Shown here in pieces: positions 54,069-64,000 of a DNA stretch of 64,000 nt (its first letter is position 1; the number at the start of each line of letters is the position of its first letter). The notes beneath the pieces are model-generated. The model searched no databases. It worked only from the letters and a program-made list of their open reading frames with translations, and had not been told where the DNA came from. Origin of the DNA: Stratiolaelaps scimitus (Eukaryota > Arthropoda > Arachnida > Mesostigmata > Laelapidae); NCBI GenBank assembly GCA_019614645.1, contig JABWDB010000007.1:558001-622000 (forward strand), in the 5' to 3' direction. A program made the position numbers and the translations under genes.

Positions 54069-54259
54069 TATAAGATCTTTAAACTGTGGCTCATTGTGCT
54101 CCCCATAGTCATTCTTGAGCTTTCGTTAGAAACAGTTGGGACCACCCCGAGGTTACAGCCACCTCTGATTACAACCACCTCGCGGATGATGAAGTGTGTC
54201 TTCAGGTCCGTCCAATGAGGGCAGGGTCGAATTGACGTTGGCTTCGACAGTTCTACTTC

Positions 54260-54288
54260 AGAGAGACAGAGAGAGAGAGAGAGAGAGA
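54260..54288. repeat. (GA)n microsatellite
   Basis: Purine dinucleotide run with one interruption near its left end. Confidence 0.88.
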
Positions 54289-54935
54289 ACGAGGCCGAAG
54301 ATTCAAACAGCCGTGGCGACGGCGGCGGCGCTTCTAAACGCTCGCGGCGTTCTCGCCTCAGCGGCAACGGATCGACACACATCAAGCGTGGCTGAAGAAA
54401 TCGGAGGTGAAGCCTTTCGGTCACTAGCCGCGATATCCGCTGCTTTTACTCGCCAACAGCACCACCAGCAGCAGCAGCAGCAAACATCTCGCGTTTGTTT
54501 CAGATATTATTTGGCTCTCCCGTGCTTTCTTCATACATTGAGATCAGGAGTGGCCTGCCGCAGGTCGGACATAGCAAGCGGCGCACATCTTCCTGTTCGT
54601 CAGCACATCTCCCGCCTCCTTGCGAGGTGTCCCCGACCAAATGGGGGGAATCCATCGGTCGGAGGGAAGACTGATGGGAAGGACCTCACTGTTCGTCGAT
54701 TCGGCAGTAGCTTCAGTAGTGCGCAGTCGACTCATCGAGAGAACAGTGTACGTGTGAGTGTGTATGAGAATAGGAGAGTGGGTGAGAGAGAGCGAGCGAG
54801 CGAGCGAGCACCACCACACCTGGGTGATCCATCATAGCGTTGTCTCGGATCTCGGACCGCCAGTGATGAGCCGGCAATTGAACGCTGCTCTTGCCGATGT
54901 TGATTCGGACGTTGAAACGAGCTATAGAGCAAGTA

Positions 54936-54936
<1 letters not shown>

Positions 54937-54982
<46 letters not shown>
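54937..54982. repeat. Compound (TA)11-(GA)12 microsatellite
   Basis: TA run at 54937-54958 passing directly into a GA run ending at 54982. Confidence 0.94.
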
Positions 54983-57367
54983 AAAGCGACAACCGCTGGA
55001 TGTGCTGACGCTGGATGAAGAGACCCACCGCAGAAAAGCTCTAGGGTGGTTGTGGTGGTGGTGGCAGTCTGTGTGCACGTTGTTGTGGACGTATGTCTCG
55101 CATCGCGCCATCGCTGTTTGACTACCTGTGCGTTCCTGTGCGCGTAAACGTAAACCAGCACTCGTACCGACCTTCATAACCTAACACGAGAACTCCCTCA
55201 TGATCGCCAAAACGGAGGGCGACAGCAGCCTACAAGTGGCAACCACAAACTCCCATGGACATCTACTATTGGAAAATGCTTCTGTGTGTCAATTCTCAGG
55301 CAGAATTATTGGAACGTATTTAACCGCGCGAAAATCCTCTCCCCTCGCCCCGGGACCCCTGTCGCCATCGACTGCTCACCGACTATCGGGTCAATACAAT
55401 ACCCGCTTTGGAACTGTCGCCGTTCGATGGTACCACTGTTCGGTTGTTGTTATAATTAACTGGGAACTCATTTCTGTGACGATGTGTGCTGCCAATCTGC
55501 GTCGAAATTGCTCGTCTTCCTGGAACAGAAACAATGACGAAACATCTCGTAGTCGATGGACACCCAAAATAGAGAAGAACAACAAATTTGAGAGGGAGAG
55601 AGACACACTGGAGAGATTGAGAGGGAAGTCTCGCGAGGAGCAAAAGAGGTTTACAACTCTTGAAGTGAAGGCGCCTTCGGCCCTCATCGATAATAGCAAC
55701 AGCCGCAAGAGTCGGTGGGATGAATGTCGCCCGGGTGGTTCCTCGCTGGGATCGAGGCTGGGCCATCTCGTTACTTGCTCGTATCGTAGTGTGGCTGCGT
55801 GTTTAGCTACCTCGAAAAGCCTCACACCACGGCGATGTCTCATCACACCAACAGGATGATTGGACAAAGGAGATGGAGGGGGCAATCTCTTTCGTTCAAC
55901 TAAAACATATGGCGCATATCTATAGGGTTTGTCGAATATTGAAATGAGCATCAAGAACGCGGCAAGATGTTCTTCTACAATGGGCAACATTCAACGGACA
56001 CGGCGATGATCATTTGCTCGTGTCGGTTGACGGCGCCGCCTCAAATCAACACCGTCCGAAGGAGAGTGTGACCCCCAACTGCTGCCAGTTGCCGTACTGT
56101 CTCCCATTGACGCCAAATGCATCGACGTGATCCTGCATTCGCATTAAGCCCACAACATATCACTGCCTGCTCCACGGCATACACACCGCTCGGTTAGGTT
56201 AGGGCTTGTTTTTTTTCGTTTCGTTGCTTTCGTTGACGATTTTGCTCGACGCTTTCGCGCCGCTTACAGCCTATACCTTCATCGCAGATGTCTTCCTACA
56301 GCACAAAAGTGTCCAAGGCTAAAAAAGCGAACAGCAGCAGCAGCAGCAGCAGCGGCGGCGGCGGCGGCAGAATCAGTAGTTCATTGCAAATGTGTAAGCT
56401 GGAGAAAGCTTTGGCAATTTTTTGGGACGTGCTTATCTGCTGGCCGATTCGCCCTCTTCGGCTTGTTCGTGCCTGTCGATGCTTCGAAAGCTCGCGCATG
56501 GCCACATAGCAAACACGGATGTGAACACCTCGCCAGCTAACATAAGAATTTGCTTCCATTTTGACAGGTCCGCTGATCCGAAAACGATCTCCGACTTCTC
56601 GTTGCCTCGGACTGCTTATGTGCCTTTTGACTCGATCTTCTCTCTCTCTCTCTGTATCTCTCCCCTTCTTTCTCGGCTTCACATGAATACCTACACCCCA
56701 AGCCCCAGATCGGCCGTTCCGTCAGCTTTCATTTTTAGTTCAGATCTTCCTGATGTCGTTTCTCCGTTGCTTCGACATTGGCGCTCGCTTGTTGCCGTCG
56801 AGCTTTTGATCAGAAACATCGACCCGTTGGACGCGGGTACACAGCCAATATCCTCATTGACGTTTTGTTCATGACGACACCGCCGCCGCCGCCGCCGCCA
56901 CTGTTATGAGCACTTGTTGAAAATATAGGAAAAAATGACTAAAATGCATTTACGTTTAGAAGGCGTTTATTAGACTAATGGTATGACTAGAATAGGCTTT
57001 CTCCATGAAGAAGAAACACTGATTTTTCATAAATGTTATGACAAAATAACGATATCATCATCATCATCATCGTATGTGTTACCTTGTGATTTTGTTCTGA
57101 TAAACATTCAATGAAAGAATAATGTCACGATAGCCAAAAGGCCATTGGGATATCGTAGTGTCGTAATAGAACGGTGTATATTGCACGTTTATGCACGTCT
57201 ACGCACGCCCTGCACAATTACCCTGTGGCGTACTGCGAACGTTGTAATGATTTTGCAAGCAGACAGTGGACATCAAGGCGAGTGTGTTTGTTTAATGAAG
57301 AACTGGCAATCTGCGATTTCCGCTAATGAGAGGCAGCACAATAGTGGCAGCGAATCGATTAGCGGAT

Positions 57368-57579
<212 letters not shown>

Positions 57580-57818
57580 ACAACTGATCTCTCGTAGGTC
57601 AGTGGCTATTTTTGCCGCTCAGGTCAATAGATGACGGGGATAAATACAACGAAACATTTAGGCTGCAGCATTTGATTGCCGCAATTAACAGAAACGCGCC
57701 AATCAATCTGTTTGTGAGTATTCACACAGATGTCTACTGCAGCGATGTTACTGTTTAATACGATAATCTTCTTTGTCCACGGCTCGTTTTCCCATTTAGC
57801 TGACGTTGAATGTGTCGC

Positions 57819-57822
<4 letters not shown>

Positions 57823-57871
<49 letters not shown>
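57823..57871. repeat. Compound (TA)17-(TG)n microsatellite
   Basis: TA run at 57823-57857 passing directly into a GT run. Confidence 0.95.
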
Positions 57872-57872
<1 letters not shown>

Positions 57873-60389
57873 AGTGTGCATATTTCGTTAATATACGGCG
57901 TTTCGTCATCGATGACCGCGCTATCATGATATGACAAAACATCGCTAATTACGATACTTGAAGCGGTCATGCACTGTTATGCATATTACAAAGAATACGC
58001 TTGCATCGTAACACCACGGGTGGGTTGGAAGTAGGGACCATTTGCGTTGTTTGTACTTCTTCGTATGCCAACATAGGTTCGTAATTAAAAAGCCCTTGTC
58101 TCATCAAACATTTCTGGGTATTTACCCGAATGGCACAAATACGAGGGTACTTATCAGACAAATTTCATCTCAATTGAGATCTCGTCTTCGGTACACGTTG
58201 ACCACATCAACTTTATCCTCGTTAGATTACATTGTTTCGGTCTTATTCGATATTCTGTTGTAGAGTGACGTCGCCTTTTTTGCGCTGAAAAACCTACAGG
58301 ATATCGAAACTATAGCAGAAGACTATTGAGCCCTGTGATGGTTGTGGTATCGTCATTCAACGAGCTCGAATCGAGTGTATCGCTTGCTGCTGCTAACGGC
58401 GTTTAATGAGCTGGCATATTATAATTAGTCGTAGTTGCGAGCGGGGGCAATTACACAGCCGACACTCTACTAGTTCTACTCATTACTGCGCATTATTCGC
58501 CGTCATCGTAACCAATCCAAATCTGTCGTCTCCTGACCAAGTCCAATCGCCGCTTCAACTGCACGAGAGCTGCGCGAGTTCTCTTTTTCCAAGTCGCCTT
58601 CACCGAAATATCAGCTCGCCAGACACCACCAGCGTCCAAACGCGCGTCCAGTTCGGTCAAACCTGACTACAGATTACGGAGCAGCAGCAGCAGCACGAAC
58701 AGAATGAATTTACGCGCAATGTCCATACTGGTCGCAGCGTACAATTTCTCGATCGTTGATCGTCCATCACGCCACCGCCCCCACCTCCCTCCTCCGGGTT
58801 AAGGCTAAGAAGCGAATTGATACTCATCTCAGATATCTGTTGGTATACAATGCACAGGACCTTATCAGCAAAATCTACGACTGCAACCATCTCGAATTTT
58901 CGTCTCGATTTTGCAGCGACCGAGCGAGCGTCGGCGCTAATCGGCGACAATGCTCTCAAAGGAAGGGCCCAGCCAAATTAATAAGCTTGTACGGCTTACC
59001 CCACGGCTGTACGCTTGCATTCTTCGCCCGTAGTATTATGAAACTAGGCGTAGAGGGAGCCGAGGGGACGGCGGCGTCGCCGCGAATCATCTCCGGCCGA
59101 GCAATAGATCTAAAGAAAGAAGATCTATTTTTTTCTCTCTTTCCTTCGTGCTCCTCCAACTACGTTTCTCGTACAGGACCTATTTCTTCATCTTGTCCGT
59201 TTCGACGCTCCGGACTAACTGCTGCAGCAGAGGCGGCGGCGGTGACGACAATCTCTGTTGTCTGCTGTCGAGCGGCCATTCGGCAGCAACAGCAGCGGCA
59301 GAAGTAGCAGCATCCCGCCACGGTACCCGTATAATTTTACGTCGATTATAATATTTTATGCAATTATTAGCGGCAGAAACAGCAGCAGCAGCATCAGCAT
59401 TTAGTCATTGCCGTTGTGATGACTTATCAAGATACGCGAGCGAGCGAGCAAGCAAGCAAACGATCGAGAGAGTGGCCGAGAGAGAGAGAAAGAGAGAAAT
59501 AGAATCTGATCTTCTTCTTGTGAGCATGTACAAAGCTGAGAGAACGCCTCAGAGCTTCGTCCACCATAAAGTAGTTACTGGCGGCGGCGGCGGCAGCAGC
59601 AGCAGCAGCAAAAACGGCCCATTCCGGACGAGCGCGGTCGTGGATCAGGACAGAGCGCGCTTAGCCTCGACCCAGCTCGCCGCCGCCGCCGACCAACGAT
59701 CAGGAGATCCGCCGTAGCCAACAACAACACGTTGATAGTAACACGGCACAGTACTGTGAGTGCAATAATAATAATCATGATGGTGGCAACAGCAGCAGGC
59801 GCCGCCGCCGCCGCAAAGACAGCCACTGCTTCTTCTAAGGCTGTCCGCCATAGAAGGAAACAGCAGGACCGTATTCTTCGGCGGCAGCAGCAGCAGCAGC
59901 AGCCTTTGATTCGTTTCACAAATAGATTATTAAGGAGGCCTTAAGCGGCTGACGGCTGACCATGACATGCGGCGATCGTCGTCAGCGTCGTCGTCTCTCT
60001 CCCTCCGCGACTCTCAACGAACGCGAGCGTGCAGGCAATCTTAGCTTAATTGTGAAGAATGCAGTGATGGCCCTATGAGACAATTCAGAGCGCTGGTGAG
60101 CGCGCAGAATCGACCAATGAGCTGTAGTGTGGCGGGCGCAAACGCAGACAGCAAAGCGCCGGCCATCTCGACCCAGCGTCAGGGTGAGAAGAGAGCGTGA
60201 AATAGCGATGACCAAGACCGGTCGGTTTAGCGGCAGCGGCGGCGGCGATGCACCTAATTCATATCTCGGCGTGGACTCGCGTTTCAGGGACAGACAGAGA
60301 GAAAGAGAGAGAGAGAGAGATAGAGAGGACTTGGAACGCAGTAAACCGAGAGGAGTCGCATCGAGCAACGGCAGGACAGCAACAAGTCG

Positions 60390-60402
60390 CCCCCCCCCCC
60401 CC
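60390..60402. repeat. C13 homopolymer
   Basis: Thirteen consecutive C; the length is uncertain in sequencing. Confidence 0.88.
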
Positions 60403-61256
60403 TTACAAGGAGATGGCAACGCCAAGCGATAAAGGGCTCGTTGCGTCCAACTCGCGCAAGCAACTTTGGCCTGATCGCTGGCCAGGCACCGGGGGGCTGC
60501 GGGGGGGGGAGTTTGTTAGTCAGAAGAATCGAGAAGCGAGCCACGCACTGAGCGACCGAGTGATTGATGTTATCTGCGATTATTTACTGCTGCAGTTGCC
60601 GTTGCCGTGGTTGTATTCGACGAGAACGCGTTCTCTATTGTGTACACAATGCCCGTAGAGGAGCCGGCGGCGGGGGGAGGAGGCACTTCGTTTTCAAGCG
60701 TTGAGACGCGTCTTTGCGCAACGGAGCGCTGCGCAAATGGAGAATACTTTCTACTCCGACGGCGAGAGAGAAATGATCCTTCTAACTGTCGAGTCAATTG
60801 GTAGTGATAGCCGTGCCGAAGTTGGTCACGTCGTTACGTCGAGGCGTACTTGATTAGTAGAATAATTATGGGAGTTCGGGAGATCTGTGAGAGTGAGTGA
60901 GTGCTTCCCCCTCCAGCGTAAACCGATTTCATTATTAAGGGCGCGCTTATCACTTCGGATGCAGCCGCTCAATCAAGCTCTCGGCTATCGTAAAATAAGC
61001 ATCCCATCGAATCAGTGTGACATCGCCGAAAATAGGATCAATCGCTAGCACGAATCAAAATCAGAAGTCGTCCCAGTCATTGGCAAAGCACACATGCTAT
61101 AATTTATGTTAATTTTTTTTCAATCTTATAATTATCAATGTCACTTTTTGCAGCGAAGTTCCACATACTTCAAATATCCACCCCCCCACGCAATGTGGCA
61201 CGAAGTGCCAAACAACAAAAACAATATTCGACGTGTATACGCACACGATAAACACG

Positions 61257-61280
61257 ACACGTATACTCCTGTATACGTGT
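61257..61280. repeat. Perfect 10-bp hairpin with 4-nt loop
   Basis: ACACGTATAC and GTATACGTGT surround the loop TCCT. A similar word, ACGTGTATAC, occurs just upstream at 61231-61240. Confidence 0.85.
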
Positions 61281-61866
61281 TGACTATGTATTGATATTCA
61301 AGTCGTCCTGACGTAGCCGCTGTAGCGATCACGATCCTGCGAATCTCTCGTCTGCGCAGTTCTGTAAAACATCTCGTCCTGTGACGTTAGCTGAGCCAAG
61401 CGACCCGACATGTGTGGGATCGGGTGTCTACATTATCGTGTTCAGCTAATGATTCATCAACACTGAAGTACGATTCACCGCCTTGAACAACGAGCGGACG
61501 TCAGGACGAGAGAGAGAGAGTATCGGGTTTTGTGCCGTGTCAGACCATCTGGCTAGCCATGTTCATCGCTCGCTTCTGCTGCCGCTACCACCACAATGTC
61601 CGCGAGCGCCGGCTTGCTCCAGCTCGACGCGTCCGCCGTGCCAACGAGCGTGAGATGACCAAAGATCTATGGGCTGTGTCGACGCGGTGATGACCTGAGG
61701 ACCAACGAACGATGGCCCGTTGCACGGCGGCAACCAGCAGCAGCGAATCATGGATTGCCCGAGCTGCTCAGCAGGTCCCACTGATGGTCACGAAGTTCAA
61801 CAAGGCGCTATCGCTCGCATGACTCTTTGGCCATCTTCTTCCGAAACGTCTACTGAACCCTTCCAC

Positions 61867-61871
<5 letters not shown>

Positions 61872-61911
<40 letters not shown>
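61872..61911. repeat. (AT)20 microsatellite
   Basis: Pure AT run, preceded by an imperfect ATAC-containing lead-in and followed about 40 bp later by ATCT/ATAT-rich sequence. Confidence 0.95.
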
Positions 61912-61914
<3 letters not shown>

Positions 61915-64000
61915 AGTGAAGGCTGGCACATCATTTATTCCTGCTTGTCTATATATATCTATTTATCTATCTATATATGAAATACACACGTGCGTGTACA
62001 CCAGGGCGGAAAGCCGATGTGCTGAAGCTGGCTGATTCGCGATACGATATGGAACATGTGAGGTGGAACACGCTAGAACCAGTATACCCACTGTCTAAAT
62101 GTGGAACGACGCCACAACCACACTACCCGTTCATTCTACCCGTGGCCAACGTACGAGCAAGACCCGTAGATAATCTTAAGCTGGAAACACCTCGAAGTCT
62201 AGCATCATGAATTGGCCAAACTTCTCTTCCCGCGTCCCGTCCTGTTGCATTTCGTCGACAGACAGCGATTCATTCAGCCAGACGTCGGTCGAAGACGCCT
62301 TCACGACGCACCGGAACACTCCGACACAAAGACATCAGTGGTCTTTGCTCCTCATGAAACGATTACGCAGGCGAGGAGAGAACGCCGCATCGAGCAGCAC
62401 GCTCAGCAGAAGTCGTCCCGCTGAACACATGAGCTACAAATCAATAACAGGTGTAATGATTTGTTGCTCAGGTGTCGCCCGAGACAATAATTTGTATTCA
62501 AGATCGAATCTACCGCCGCTTCCCAGCCATGTCCGTTGCGTCGGTGTCCTTCAGCCGCATTCGTTCGTTCGGTTAGCGCGCATCTGATCTTCTCGGATCG
62601 TTCGACTATTTCTTTGACTTTTCAATTGATTCGTCGGTGAATCGCCGTCAGCCGCTATGCCTCACTTCGTCCGAATGCCTCTGAGCTCTGCTCGGTGTCG
62701 CGGCGTCGACGCTCGCTTGTCACGTTGTCACAATGACATTTCCGTAGACTGCTGTCGTTGGTCGGCGCAACAGCAGCTGCCGCCGCTGCCACTGTTGTTC
62801 AATTCGTGAGTAAATGAGCGACTGGTTCTGGGGCACTTTTCTGTTGCTGTGTCGTCTTTTTTCGTATCTGCTCGACCCAATCGTGTTGAGATTTCGTCTG
62901 TCTTCGTTCTGTCGTACGGGAGCGCGGGCATGGTGATCTCCTGCGGTGCGCTGCGTTACTTTGTTGTCGTTATGGGTGAAAAATACCAGGCGATTATCGG
63001 TGCCGGTGGCTGGCTGGCAGACTCTCGCGCCAGGCATCGAGGAATACAGACGGAGATCGAGCAAACGGACACGTGAATTCGCGCAGCAAGCGTAACGGGA
63101 AGGGGAATACGTCTGCGGTCAGTAGGCGATCCTCGCTGGGGCAACGATTAGCAGTTGTATGGACACTATACATGGATGCATGATGATGATCAGGCCCGAT
63201 TTCATGAATGGTCCACTCTGCTAAAGATGATATACTCATTAGACTGTCTTGTCGTTCGCCAGTCGTCTGTCCCACTCGTAGGTCGTAAGGGCTTAAAGAT
63301 AAATATATTTCATACTTGCCGCGCGCGGCATGGTTCGATGGAATTGCTGCCTGTGGGATTCGGGGCATAGATTTTTCGATTAATAACAAAAGCATCACGC
63401 CGAACGCTGACGCTTTAGAAATAGCCACTGTCATCGCACTGAGAAGAATGCAGCTTCTCGGAAATCCTCTCGACAGTATCTGAGATCGAGCGAGATTCAT
63501 TAGATATATATTCCTTTGCACATAGAATCGATTGCAAAGCTTATGTAACGTAGCACTGAATAATGCACCCTTCTAGCACCAGCTATCCGCTACGGCAAGC
63601 GGGCACAGGCCGGTTGAAACTCGCTAATTCGTTCCACTACACATGAAACAGGTACGGAGAGTCGCCTTGACACCAATACGAAGTGCGAATTAGTGCGATC
63701 TAATCTTCATCCTCAACAACCGTTAGGTTAGGCGGCGTAGCGCGGCCACAGGAAATTTGTGTCACACACAAATGTCGGCACACACAGCGGTGATCACCAA
63801 TTTGCGCAGTTCGGTTCGTTAAGTTTCGAGAGGGCTCTCAGAGGTCTTCGATGTCTTCATCATGTCATCAGCAGGGTCGTCTATGCCTCGCTAGTCTTTC
63901 CGCAGCCATCACCTCCTATATGTGCCTGCCCATCTCATCATGCTGCGCGTTCGTCGACAAGAGCAACGTCCGTCCGTTGGTATAAATGCGTGTCGCAGTG

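Noticed and set aside
55200..55859. 219-codon open frame, longest on the plus strand
   Set aside because: No recognisable domain, low-complexity charged stretches from GA-rich DNA, and an equally long opposing frame at 55391-55990.
56196..56206. TTAGG-like doublets (also near 63724)
   Set aside because: Only two units each; too short to call interstitial telomeric repeats.

Overview
The window looks like non-coding DNA from a eukaryote nuclear genome, most likely an arthropod. Reasons: no long open reading frames, no operons or ribosome-binding-site spacing, about thirty (AT)n microsatellites, long triplet repeats, tRNA-like (SINE-type) sequences, and one exon-like block with a consensus GT splice donor. 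Mixed base composition with frequent CpG and scattered GGC/GCC runs would fit a chelicerate such as a parasitiform mite, but that placement is a guess.

Layout. Positions 1-202 are upstream or 5' UTR sequence, and 203-509 is a convincing first coding exon. It encodes an N-terminal Ser/Pro-rich segment with an eh1-like Groucho-binding motif (FSIDALI), as in T-box factors (Tbx15/18/20/22 type) or Mnx/Gbx-type homeodomain factors, and ends at a GTAAGT donor. No T-box or homeodomain exon was recognised downstream, so much of the window may be a long first intron. From 510 to about 47.6 kb I see no further supported gene. This part holds a 73-copy TGC repeat (2115-2333), a perfect 42-nt palindrome (4024-4065), tRNA-like/SINE-like relics (11.4, 15.3, 19.3 and 19.6 kb), a roughly 630-bp foldback with two ~290-bp diverged arms around a 45-bp loop (21533-22162), and many microsatellites.

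Around 47.93-48.54 kb lies a decayed retroelement-like coding remnant with a Cys/His cluster, internal stops and a frame change, ending in a stop codon embedded in an ATGA tandem tail. From 48.5 to 64 kb there is again only non-coding DNA: an AT-rich island with a 56-nt near-perfect palindrome (54.0 kb), a 69-copy CAG repeat (57369-57575) opposite in strand sense to the first triplet tract, and GC-rich triplet-repeat stretches.

Nearly all other open frames are short, overlap on several strands and run through microsatellites (poly-Leu, poly-Ala, poly-Ser, Ile-Tyr runs), so they are not annotated as genes. The strongest candidates for something undescribed are the foldback element and the pair of very long uninterrupted triplet tracts.
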